Virus record (IMG/VR): IMGVR_UViG_3300036770_000043
Coordinates: 1 to 27,636 of that record
DNA: 27,636 nucleotides
Reading direction: 5' to 3' (one strand)
DNA from: a virus
Shown here: piece after piece, positions 14,685 through 20,411 of the stretch
How positions within the stretch are numbered: the first letter of the stretch is position 1
Layout of the letters: every line of letters starts with the position of its first letter
Made by a program: the position numbers and the translations under genes
Notes under the pieces: generated by a model
What the model was told of the DNA's origin: nothing
Seen by the model: only the letters and a program-made list of their open reading frames with translations
Database searches by the model: none

Positions 14685-14856
14685 GGCCAGTCTTCCGGTA
14701 GGTGAACGACGAGACCTTCTGGTTGGCGACCTTAGCCAGGCCACGACCCAGACGCTTCATCTCTTCGTTGGTCTTGCCACCCTTACGCAGCTTGGTCAGC
14801 GGCTTGCCGGGGTGCATGGCCTTCTCATGCTTATGTACTGCCTTCTTTGCGTCCAT
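14677..14856 (-). CDS. Very small basic phage protein (59 aa)
   Basis: A 59-residue frame has ATG at 14854-14856 with AAGGAG upstream, partly overlapping the previous stop codon (TAAGGAG), and ends in TAA at 14677-14679. The protein begins MDAKKAVHKHEKAMHPGKPL, continues TKLRKGGKTNEEMKRLGRG, then LAKVANQKVSSFTYRKTGRG. About a third of its residues are Lys, Arg or His. The excellent ribosome binding site and the fit between neighbours make it a real gene. RKGGKTNEEMKRLGRGLAK suggests a short amphipathic helix. The function is unknown; its basic charge would suit nucleic-acid contact. Confidence 0.78.
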   Translation of the reverse strand: MDAKKAVHKHEKAMHPGKPLTKLRKGGKTNEEMKRLGRGLAKVANQKVSSFTYRKTGRG

Positions 14857-14866
14857 GTCCTACTCC

Positions 14867-15295
14867 TTAAGTAGTAACCACCGTAACGGTGCCCAACTGA
14901 ATACTCAAAGCTAGATTGTTGGGCGTTAGCCCGGCGTCTTGAGCTCTTGCTCCACCTACAGGAGCCCAGCCCCACTGAATAATCCGACTACCAGCTTCAG
15001 GTGTACCAAGCGCATTTTGAGCCGTTGTGTTGGTATCCACAACCTGCAAACCACTAGTACCTGAAACTCTATAACTCACATCCGGCCGGGGCTCTCGAAC
15101 TGCCTGAGGGTCATCCACCGGATACATACCCAACTGCAACTGCGGATGATCAGGGTCCCAACACGTCGGACAGACCTTAATCTTGTACGGCTTCGTCTTA
15201 ACGATCTGAATCTTCAGATCCTTAAGCTTGTAGCGTTGGGCACAGCGATCACATTCCGCAATCGCATATTTGCCAGACGCAAACCTATTAGGCAT
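14867..15295 (-). CDS. Zinc-ribbon structural protein in the neck region (142 aa)
   Basis: The protein begins MPNRFASGKYAIAECDRCAQ, with CDRC near residues 15-18 and CPTC near 42-45 (KVCPTCWDPDHPQLQLG). The two CxxC pairs, about 25 residues apart, form a plausible treble-clef or ribbon zinc site. The rest is polar and beta-type, ending SIQLGTVTVVTT. The start overlaps the end of the connector gene by eight bases. Zinc-ribbon proteins with this start are, from memory, frequent beside neck genes in uncultured phages, suggesting a structural rather than regulatory role, but DNA binding cannot be excluded. Confidence 0.72.
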   Translation of the reverse strand: MPNRFASGKYAIAECDRCAQRYKLKDLKIQIVKTKPYKIKVCPTCWDPDHPQLQLGMYPVDDPQAVREPRPDVSYRVSGTSGLQVVDTNTTAQNALGTPEAGSRIIQWGWAPVGGARAQDAGLTPNNLALSIQLGTVTVVTT

Positions 15296-16223
15296 AGAAC
15301 ATGTTCCTCGGCACGAACCGCAGAGGAGACGTATCCCGGTCCTCCGCAGAAGCCATGTCCCACTGTTGTTCGTACTCCGCCTTCAACGCTTGAATGCGCA
15401 TCGGGTCTACTTCCTGCAGCTTCATGCTGAGCTGAAACGCCAAACCAGCCACCATGCAGGGGATAAACCGGAACGGGATGTCTTGCACCGACGTACCTGT
15501 GCCAGCGTCTTGAATGCGGCGCATGCGGTAATACACAAACATGTACTGATCGCCCGGTGCATTCGGCGTAGGCCATACGTTGATACACGGAAGGTTTTGC
15601 ACAGTCAGGGCCGCACCGTTGCTATGAGCAGCAGCCGTAGTGTTGTTCTGGCCACGGGCGCAGTTCAGCAGCTGATTGGTGACCGGGTTGACGTTCGGAT
15701 AGCTAATAGTCTCAGAACCGATCTTCACAAACCCAGACGTAGTCAGGTTGTCCACTGACGATACGGTGATGGTCGTGTCCGTAGCGGAGATGCCACCCAC
15801 CTGGTTGATTGTTACAGTCGATGCGTTCTCTTGCCCCGACTGACGGTTGAACCACACCTGAATAGGACGACCCTGGGCCAGCTTGTTCGGTAGGCTCATG
15901 TAGGTCGGTTCAGCGATACGGCTGATGTTGATGTCGATCTGATTCGACGTGGCATTGTTCTGCCGAATCACCGCATCAAGGATGTCGATCGTATCTACCG
16001 GCACTGGATAGATAGCTTGTCCAGTCACCATTGGGATCTGATTCTGCTCGACGGTCCAGAAGTTCAAGCCACGGTTAGCCCACTCGATGGTGAGCAGATT
16101 GAGGCTGCGTCGCGCAGTACGGAAGTCGTAACCGGTCCTCAGCTCCTTGCCGCAACGCTCAAACGCCTCCTCAATGAGGTCGTTCATGTCCAGATTGAAA
16201 GCTGTAGTTCCGGTGGTGCTCAT
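15288..16223 (-). CDS. Head-tail connector / neck protein with Ig-like insertion
   Basis: The 311-residue protein has a helical N-terminal part typical of phage connectors: LDMNDLIEEAFERCGKELR, then FRTARRSLNLLTIEWANRGLN, then IYPVPVDTIDILDAVIRQN. A beta-rich insertion follows at about 135-205 (STVTINQVGGISATDTTITV ... FVKIGSETISYPNV). The C-terminal part returns to the connector pattern (INVWPTPNA, YMFVYYRMRRIQDAG, FIPCMVAGLAFQLSMKL). Such proteins form a ring below the portal, comparable to P22 gp4 or T7 gp11. The start overlaps the preceding stop as ATGA. Whether this or the 233-residue adaptor binds the portal first cannot be said from sequence. Confidence 0.75.
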   Translation of the reverse strand: MSTTGTTAFNLDMNDLIEEAFERCGKELRTGYDFRTARRSLNLLTIEWANRGLNFWTVEQNQIPMVTGQAIYPVPVDTIDILDAVIRQNNATSNQIDINISRIAEPTYMSLPNKLAQGRPIQVWFNRQSGQENASTVTINQVGGISATDTTITVSSVDNLTTSGFVKIGSETISYPNVNPVTNQLLNCARGQNNTTAAAHSNGAALTVQNLPCINVWPTPNAPGDQYMFVYYRMRRIQDAGTGTSVQDIPFRFIPCMVAGLAFQLSMKLQEVDPMRIQALKAEYEQQWDMASAEDRDTSPLRFVPRNMFYA

Positions 16224-16477
16224 TTGCCTACTTTCCTATGCGGAGCCACTTTACGAGCCACGCTCTTAGGCTGTTGTACAAACTGCTTTCCGGCTGCTTT
16301 ACCGGCTCGCTTTGCACGGGTTGTGGCGGCGTACTCGGCGGGGCTGAGGGCGCGGATTGCGGCTTCGGGGAGGTATCTTTCACCTGTTGCTTTGGGGCCT
16401 TGCGTTGACGGTTTGCCACTCTTAGTCCTCCATTTCTGGGCAGTCCAAGCTTTTAGACTGCGTTGGGGGGCTTTCAC
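16220..16477 (-). CDS. Basic phage protein of SLKAWT...GERYLP type (85 aa)
   Basis: The start is GTG at 16475-16477, overlapping the previous stop as GTGA. The protein contains SLKAWTAQKWRTKSGKPSTQ, then GPKATGERYLPEAAIRALSP, then EYAATTRAKRAGKAAGKQFV and a basic tail. I recognise this as a small family recurring in aquatic phages, without a known function. It is very basic, with no Cys or membrane segment. It ends four bases into the connector gene (ATGA). The middle GERYLPEAAI-x-x-LS-x-x-EYA is probably a short helical core with disordered basic ends. Confidence 0.75.
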   Translation of the reverse strand: MKAPQRSLKAWTAQKWRTKSGKPSTQGPKATGERYLPEAAIRALSPAEYAATTRAKRAGKAAGKQFVQQPKSVARKVAPHRKVGK

Positions 16478-16650
16478 TTACCAAGCTTCCGTAGGGTTTG
16501 AGCCAAACGAGCACGTTGGCCGGTCTTGCCGGGTGCTTTAGCAGCCTTCGCCAGCTTACCTGCCGGGATCTTCTGGCCTTCCTTAACGCCCATCGACTTA
16601 CGCAGCGCGCCGGGCTTCTTGATAGCTTTCTGAATCCACTTCTCAGCCAT
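16474..16650 (-). CDS. Very small basic phage protein (58 aa)
   Basis: A 58-residue frame begins with ATG at 16648-16650, with AAGGA about seven bases upstream, and ends TGA at 16474-16476. The protein is MAEKWIQKAIKKPGALRKSM, then GVKEGQKIPAGKLAKAAKAP, then GKTGQRARLAQTLRKLGK. IQKAIKKPGALRK-x-x-G and RARLAQTLRK are familiar from many phage genomes as a small uncharacterised family. It likely forms two basic helices. It overlaps the next gene by four bases. It is one of the clearest genes among the short frames because family motif, ribosome binding site and spacing agree. Confidence 0.85.
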   Translation of the reverse strand: MAEKWIQKAIKKPGALRKSMGVKEGQKIPAGKLAKAAKAPGKTGQRARLAQTLRKLGK

Positions 16651-16652
16651 GA

Positions 16653-16931
16653 TTAGTCCTTGTACCCGCCGCCACGCTTCTTATATTGCATGGCCAGCAT
16701 CTGTGCCTTGCGGGCGCTCCACTGACCCGGAGCCCCGCCCTTGCCGCCAGCCTTGATACGGTTGAACAGCGACTTGCGCATGCCCGGCTTGGTGTAATTA
16801 CCAGCCTCGTTCACACGGCTAACTCCACCTTTGGAATACTCAGTGAAGTCCGTGTCGTCACGGCGAGCTTTCTTCTCACCCCCCGGCATCTTGGAGGGAC
16901 TGATACAGCCCATGCCGCGACTGGCTCTCAT
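16653..16931 (-). CDS. Basic phage protein of MRASRGMG...NRIKAGGKGG type (92 aa)
   Basis: The protein begins MRASRGMGCISPSKMPGG, has VNEAGNYTKPGMRKSLFNRI at about 44-63, and ends in KAGGKGGAPGQWSARKAQML and a glycine-rich tail. The NYTKP-x-MRK-x-LFN-x-IKAGGKGG-x-PGQWSARKAQ core is, to my recollection, very conserved in small proteins of uncultured phages; its function is unknown to me. The start overlaps the previous stop as ATGA. Glycine/lysine-rich segments suggest flexible, positively charged arms. A virion or DNA-contacting role is inferred only from charge and location between capsid and neck genes. Confidence 0.8.
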   Translation of the reverse strand: MRASRGMGCISPSKMPGGEKKARRDDTDFTEYSKGGVSRVNEAGNYTKPGMRKSLFNRIKAGGKGGAPGQWSARKAQMLAMQYKKRGGGYKD

Positions 16932-17224
16932 ACCATCTTGCCTCTGGTCTTGCCACGAATAGCACAGCCATCAGCACGCTTGGAAGCCGAGCTCACCTTG
17001 CCGCCCTTCTTCATGCCGTCTGGTTTCTTTTTAGGGGCCATAATTTTAGGAGCAATCTTCATGGGGCCCATGCTCTTGTCATCCTGCTTCTTGTCTGCCT
17101 CTTGCATACGGCTATCCATGCGATCTTTGTAAGCCTGCGAGATGGGATCAAGCATGCCGGGCAACGGCTCAGTCACGTCGCGGGACATATCCCGCATTTC
17201 GCGCTTGGTCGGCTTGTTGTCCAT
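16928..17224 (-). CDS. Small basic protein with C-terminal ADGCAIRGKTRG motif (98 aa)
   Basis: I chose the ATG at 17222-17224 (MDNKPTKREMRDMSRDVTEP), two bases after the previous stop, with AAGGGGTG upstream. The alternative ATG four codons earlier lies within the preceding gene. The N-terminal half is mixed-charge helix (EPLPGMLDPISQAYKDRMDSR). The middle is Lys/Met/Pro-rich, and the end reads MKKGGKVSSASKRADGC, then AIRGKTRGKMV. The upstream neighbour carries a related MKRGG...ADGIAKKGKTRG segment, so the two share a terminal module. The function is unknown. The repeated basic module in adjacent genes may bind a common partner, such as DNA or capsid. Confidence 0.78.
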   Translation of the reverse strand: MDNKPTKREMRDMSRDVTEPLPGMLDPISQAYKDRMDSRMQEADKKQDDKSMGPMKIAPKIMAPKKKPDGMKKGGKVSSASKRADGCAIRGKTRGKMV

Positions 17225-17226
17225 GA

Positions 17227-17601
17227 TTACTTGCACCCCTTGCGCATGCCGCCCTTGGCCATCTTGACTTCCATGCCACGGGTCTTGCCCTTCTTGGCGA
17301 TGCCATCAGCAGCCTTGTGACCAGCAGCCAGGCCACCAGTAGCGCAACGCTTGGTTGCACCACCGCGCTTCATGCCCTTCATCTCGGCTTCTTCGTGCTT
17401 GACCATAGCCTTCGGAGCCTTCTTGGCCTTCATGAAAGCCAGTTCCTTGCCAATCATCTTCTTCGATTCTTTCATTTCACCACCTCCTGCCTTAGTAAAT
17501 TCACGGCCCACGGACTGTGGGACACCCACTTTCTTAGCGAACTTGGGATTGTTCGCCACCGCCTGCATGAACCGTTCTTGCTTTGCTGACTTGGCAGGCA
17601 T
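17227..17601 (-). CDS. Basic protein with PAKSxxQ N-terminus and GKTRG module (124 aa)
   Basis: The protein begins MPAKSAKQERFMQAVANNPK, then FAKKVGVPQSVGREFTKA. The PAKS-x-x-Q-x-R-x-M-x-A-V start resembles the small uncharacterised family known as DUF3008-like. A Lys/Glu-rich helix (ESKKMIGKELAFMKAKKAP) follows, then MKRGGATKRCATGGLAAG and ADGIAKKGKTRG. The protein is strongly basic and low in complexity. The upstream ribosome binding site is weak (AAGAAGAA). It lies among other small basic genes between capsid and neck genes. The function is unknown; the two-part structure suggests a folded N-terminal hook and a flexible basic tail. Confidence 0.78.
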   Translation of the reverse strand: MPAKSAKQERFMQAVANNPKFAKKVGVPQSVGREFTKAGGGEMKESKKMIGKELAFMKAKKAPKAMVKHEEAEMKGMKRGGATKRCATGGLAAGHKAADGIAKKGKTRGMEVKMAKGGMRKGCK

Positions 17602-17603
17602 GA

Positions 17604-17849
17604 TCAGTTCTTCTTGGCCAACTGGTCAATCTTGGTTTCAAGACGCTGGATGCCTTGATCAAGACGTTCCATAAGGCGCTCCATGTCACTCCGTACTTCT
17701 GCACGGGTGATGTGGTCACGAGCAACTTCTTCTCGTGTCTTGTTGAGCAGAATACCCAAACGGTCCAACTCATCAAATTTGCCTTTAAGCATGAACGCCA
17801 TAACGCCTACGAATGCTGTCAGCACAATGTTCCAAACCATCATTTCCAT
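17604..17849 (-). CDS. Small membrane-anchored coiled-coil protein (81 aa)
   Basis: The start ATG at 17847-17849 follows directly after the previous TAA (TAAATG). Residues 4-21 form a single hydrophobic helix (MVWNIVLTAFVGVMAFML) and the rest is charged helix with heptad-like spacing (FDELDRLGILLNKTREEVA, then MERLMERLDQGIQRLETKI). This one-TM plus coiled-coil layout resembles small phage membrane proteins, and it could in principle be spanin-like or holin-associated. However, it lies far from the lysis cassette and among structural genes. No lipobox or cysteine is present. I do not assign a function. Confidence 0.72.
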   Translation of the reverse strand: MEMMVWNIVLTAFVGVMAFMLKGKFDELDRLGILLNKTREEVARDHITRAEVRSDMERLMERLDQGIQRLETKIDQLAKKN

Positions 17850-18104
17850 TTAGCACTTCCATGCTCGTAAGGATTTGTTGATCCGGCTGTTCGGGTCATT
17901 CGCGGTCTTGGACGAAGTCAGCTTCTTCTTCATACCGGTCATACGGGCGCAGAATGACTTCTTGCGTGCTCCACCCTCTGGTTGCGGGGCCTTAAGCCCC
18001 GGCTTCCCCGGATTTGCCTTGTTGTAAGAGGCTCGACCCTTGGCGTTCAACCCACCCTTGGGGTTCTTGCCTTCCTTGCGTTGCCACGCAGGGGTCTTAG
18101 CCAT
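17850..18104 (-). CDS. Small basic phage protein, DUF6321-like (84 aa)
   Basis: I chose the ATG at 18102-18104 (MAKTPAWQRKEGKNPKGGLN), which has GGTGG upstream and overlaps the previous stop by eight bases. The protein contains GGLNAKGRASYNKANPGKPG, then ARKKSFCARMTGMKKKLTSS, then DPNSRINKSLRAWKC. GLNAKGR, KSFCARM-x-GMK and the terminal SLRxWxC match my memory of the DUF6321 family of phage proteins, whose function is unknown. Three features recur in that family and are intact here: the NAKGR block, one internal Cys and the C-terminal WKC. It is highly basic, like its neighbours. Confidence 0.82.
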   Translation of the reverse strand: MAKTPAWQRKEGKNPKGGLNAKGRASYNKANPGKPGLKAPQPEGGARKKSFCARMTGMKKKLTSSKTANDPNSRINKSLRAWKC

Positions 18105-18381
18105 AGAACACCACCGCCGTCGTGTTGGCTGCACAAGTCACATAGACATCCGTCTTGCATAGGATGCCTTCGCCAGGGATGATGACGTTGACCGAGCCAG
18201 CCGCGCCGGGACCGGTGAATGAAAACACCGTAGTGCCACTAGACCCGCCGTCCTTGATGGTCACAGTACCACCAGACGCGTAATTGAGTACAAGCCCCTT
18301 TACGCGAGTCCTATAGCTTACAACCGTGGTGCTGGTATTAGCCGCTGCTGTACCAGACTGCACATCGTATTGCATGGCCAT
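18097..18381 (-). CDS. Small beta-rich virion protein (94 aa)
   Basis: The protein begins MAMQYDVQSGTAAANTSTTV, then VSYRTRVKGLVLNYASGGTV, then TIKDGGSSGTTVFSFTGPGA and ends in VYVTCAANTTAVVFYG. GAGGG lies six bases before the first ATG; a second ATG two codons later is possible. Alternating hydrophobic strands, Gly-rich turns and the small size fit a jelly-roll or Ig-like capsid/neck accessory protein. No catalytic motif is seen. The function is inferred only from its place two genes downstream of the capsid gene. Confidence 0.75.
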   Translation of the reverse strand: MAMQYDVQSGTAAANTSTTVVSYRTRVKGLVLNYASGGTVTIKDGGSSGTTVFSFTGPGAAGSVNVIIPGEGILCKTDVYVTCAANTTAVVFYG

Positions 18382-18393
18382 GATGTGCCCTCA

Positions 18394-18825
18394 TTAGGTA
18401 TTGGCGGTGAATACGAGCGTGTACCAGTCAGTAGCGTCGAGAGCGACCACAATCATGGTGGTGCTGTTTTCCATCTCAACAGCAGCGTTAGCCGTACCAC
18501 CGTTGATCTTGTCCGAAGTGTTCGGGTAGACCTTGAGCGGTTGAGCAGCAGCGTTGACGATCATGACAGTCACGCCACCAACTGCCGTGGGAAGCTTGAC
18601 GCCCTTGGTGCCGTCAGCCCCGGTCACGTAAGTGAAACCAGCGGTAACCGAAGCAGCGTTGCCTTGGTTAGAGCCAGCAGCAGCGACAGTAGCAGCGGGT
18701 TGATAAACGATGCCGGTGATATTGCCGGTTACATCGCCAGTGAGGTTGCCGGTCACATTGCCGGTCAAATTGCCGATAAAGCCGTTATCCGACGCTACCG
18801 GGCCAGAGAATCGAGTTTGGGCCAT
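18394..18825 (-). CDS. Structural protein with GNxTG repeats (143 aa)
   Basis: The start ATG at 18823-18825 shares its A with the stop of the homing endonuclease (TGATG), and the AAAGGAG in front lies inside that gene. The protein begins MAQTRFSGPVASDNGFIGN and has a run of four-residue repeats at about 18-37: GNLTG, NVTG, NLTG, DVTG, NITG. The remainder is beta-rich (VKLPTAVGGVTVMIVNAAAQ, STTMIVVALDATDWYTLVF). Such xNxTG runs are seen in phage fibre and decoration proteins as beta-solenoid-like shafts. A capsid-surface or neck accessory role is inferred. Before the endonuclease arrived, it would have directly followed the capsid gene. Confidence 0.77.
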   Translation of the reverse strand: MAQTRFSGPVASDNGFIGNLTGNVTGNLTGDVTGNITGIVYQPAATVAAAGSNQGNAASVTAGFTYVTGADGTKGVKLPTAVGGVTVMIVNAAAQPLKVYPNTSDKINGGTANAAVEMENSTTMIVVALDATDWYTLVFTANT

Positions 18826-19415
18826 CAAAGAACTCCTTTGAGATGTTGATACTTTAAAGCCAACCGCCTTACGGAGCTAGTATCAGATCCCAGCCTTCTA
18901 GCACGTTCTGCGTAAGACATGCACTCATTCTCTAAGATGAACTTCAGCTTCGCAAGAAACTTTGGGTCCGAGTGAAAGCGTGCCATTTGAGCCTTTGACA
19001 AAGTCTCTCGATACTCTTTGCTTCTAAAGTCAAACGTTGTTGCTCTACGCCCCAATCGAATGCGCTGCCTAGCTTCTTCCGAATGCTTGCGACCGCGCAT
19101 GGGCGCTTTGGCAAAGTCAGCGATGTTGTATACCGCTGGCTCTTCAAACCACGCATCGCCCTGCAAAAAGCTGTTTTCTAGCTGATCAAGCTCTTTTAAA
19201 GACGAACACTCGATTTCAACAGCACCGTAAAAACTTTCAGCACCATACTTGTTGTATGAGTTTTGCAGGTGTGGATTGGTGTGTTTGTTGCCTCTAAGTA
19301 AACGAAAGTGTTCTTTAAGCCTTTTCTTTACTCTCTGCGACTGACCTACATAACACTGCCCAGTCACAGTGTTCACAATTTTATAAATACCACAGACGTC
19401 TTCTTTGTATGGCAT
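18825..19415 (-). CDS. GIY-YIG homing endonuclease with NUMOD3-like motif
   Basis: The 196-residue protein starts at the ATG 19413-19415 with AGGGGGTGG upstream. The GIY triplet is at 9-11 and the second triplet is YVG at 22-24. Basic residues follow (QRVKKRLKEHF), and the expected metal-binding Glu is in LDQLENSF at about 80. A NUMOD3-like block (MRGRKHSEEARQRIRLGRR, 106-124) and a C-terminal helix-turn-helix-like part (SYAERARRLGSDTSSVRRLA) give DNA binding. Such genes cut related genomes lacking them and spread by repair copying. It lies between the capsid terminator and the next structural gene, with an inverted repeat over its start. Its last codons provide the next gene's ribosome binding site. 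It appears intact. Confidence 0.9.
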   Translation of the reverse strand: MPYKEDVCGIYKIVNTVTGQCYVGQSQRVKKRLKEHFRLLRGNKHTNPHLQNSYNKYGAESFYGAVEIECSSLKELDQLENSFLQGDAWFEEPAVYNIADFAKAPMRGRKHSEEARQRIRLGRRATTFDFRSKEYRETLSKAQMARFHSDPKFLAKLKFILENECMSYAERARRLGSDTSSVRRLALKYQHLKGVL

Positions 19416-19447
19416 ATACCACCCCCTTGGATGTAGTATGTGCCATA
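19408..19447 (-). promoter_or_regulatory. Inverted repeat spanning the homing endonuclease start
   Basis: Two 12-base arms, 19408-19419 and 19436-19447, match as an inverted repeat at 11 of 12 positions (TATGGCAxATAC), separated by 16 bases. In the mRNA the loop would hold the AGGGGGTG ribosome binding site and the second arm would contain the AUG of the endonuclease gene. It could therefore limit translation when folded, or act as a protein-binding site. This is inferred from base pairing alone. Confidence 0.5.
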
Positions 19448-19461
19448 TATTGAACAAAGAA

Positions 19462-19481
19462 AAGGGGGCCGAAGCCCCCTT
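19462..19481 (-). terminator. Rho-independent terminator after the major capsid gene
   Basis: On the minus strand AAGGGGGC-TTCG-GCCCCCTT forms an eight-pair stem with a stable UUCG loop, followed by TTCTTTG. It stands 11 bases beyond the capsid stop codon. It may set high capsid expression relative to downstream genes by partial termination, since the genes further on still need readthrough or another promoter. Confidence 0.88.
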
Positions 19482-19492
19482 CTCCTAGCTGG

Positions 19493-20401
19493 TTAGGCGC
19501 CAGCCGAGCCGAACATACCGAGCGGATCCGACCAGCCGAACGAATAACGTTCGCGAGCCTTATAACGCACGTTGCCGGTGTCGAAGTCGCCGTCCATGCT
19601 GTTTTGCAGCGGAACACGAACAAAGTGCTTCATGCCGTTCGGAACGTCGGTGGTCAGGAACCATGCGTTCGTGTCGGTCAGGAAGTGGTTGATCGTGTAG
19701 CCTTCCGGGATCGAACCGTTGTTCTTGATAGCGTTGATATCGTTATCAGCGGTCGAAACACGGAGCTCAGTTTCCAACAGGCGGGTTGCAGTGAACTGCA
19801 GTGCCGGCGGGACGATGAGCTTCTTCGGCTTAGCAGCAATCAACAGACCACGTTCGTCGGTCCACAGCGAGATCTGAATGACCGCGTTTTCCAACGAGGT
19901 TTCGTTCAGGTCAGCCGGGGTCGACGGGATGTTGCTGTTGGTGCCACCAGAGATCAGCGGGTGGGCCGACGAGAACAACGGTTGACCATCACCGCCCGCA
20001 TAGGACGACGAGAAGCCATTGTTCAGAACTGCGGCAGCCTTAACCTGCTTGGTGTACGCCATAGCACGAGCCAGGGCCTTGGTATAACGAGCCGAGAGGC
20101 TGTCATACAGGTTGTCTTCGATGGCCTCTTCGGTCAGCGAGAAACCCAAAGCGATGGTTTCGTGGTTATAGCGTGCAGTCCAAGCTTCTTGCGCATTGTC
20201 ATACGCAATCGCCTGACCTTCGTTCTTCACCGGAGCGGCCGAAAAGCCGGACAGCTTGGTTTCTTCTTCAAAGCTACGTTCCGAGGTTTCGGTTTCGTAG
20301 ATTTCCTTGTGCTCCTCGCCGTAACGGGCGTATTCCAGACCAAACAGAGCGTTCAGACCGGGCAGGAGCTCCTTAAGTAGCTGGGCACGAGAAATTGCCA
20401 T
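19493..20401 (-). CDS. Major capsid protein, HK97-fold type
   Basis: The 302-residue protein begins MAISRAQLLKELLPGLNALF. It then shows the N-arm and E-loop-like region (EEHKEIYETETSERSFEEET, AIAYDNAQEAWTARYNHETI). The helix region follows (EEAIEDNLYDSLSARYTKAL, ARAMAYTKQVKAAAVLNNGF), and then the late motif LLIAAKPKKLIVPPALQFTA, typical of HK97-fold capsids that copy this LIVPP segment. It ends RYKARERYSFGWSDPLGMFG. Position after the scaffold and a decoration protein, and a strong terminator behind it, support the assignment. AAGGAG precedes the ATG by seven bases. No protease gene is seen in the window, so maturation cleavage is uncertain. Confidence 0.9.
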   Translation of the reverse strand: MAISRAQLLKELLPGLNALFGLEYARYGEEHKEIYETETSERSFEEETKLSGFSAAPVKNEGQAIAYDNAQEAWTARYNHETIALGFSLTEEAIEDNLYDSLSARYTKALARAMAYTKQVKAAAVLNNGFSSSYAGGDGQPLFSSAHPLISGGTNSNIPSTPADLNETSLENAVIQISLWTDERGLLIAAKPKKLIVPPALQFTATRLLETELRVSTADNDINAIKNNGSIPEGYTINHFLTDTNAWFLTTDVPNGMKHFVRVPLQNSMDGDFDTGNVRYKARERYSFGWSDPLGMFGSAGA

Positions 20402-20411
20402 GATTCACTCC

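Noticed and set aside
17604-17849. Spanin subunit for the membrane-anchored coiled-coil protein
   Set aside because: One TM plus coiled coil fits loosely, but the gene is 14 kb away from the holin and endolysin genes and no outer-membrane partner with a lipobox is seen.
19604-20380. Long plus-strand open frame (258 codons) opposite the capsid gene
   Set aside because: It lies antisense to a clear capsid gene, has no ribosome binding site or recognisable motif, and all supported genes are on the minus strand.
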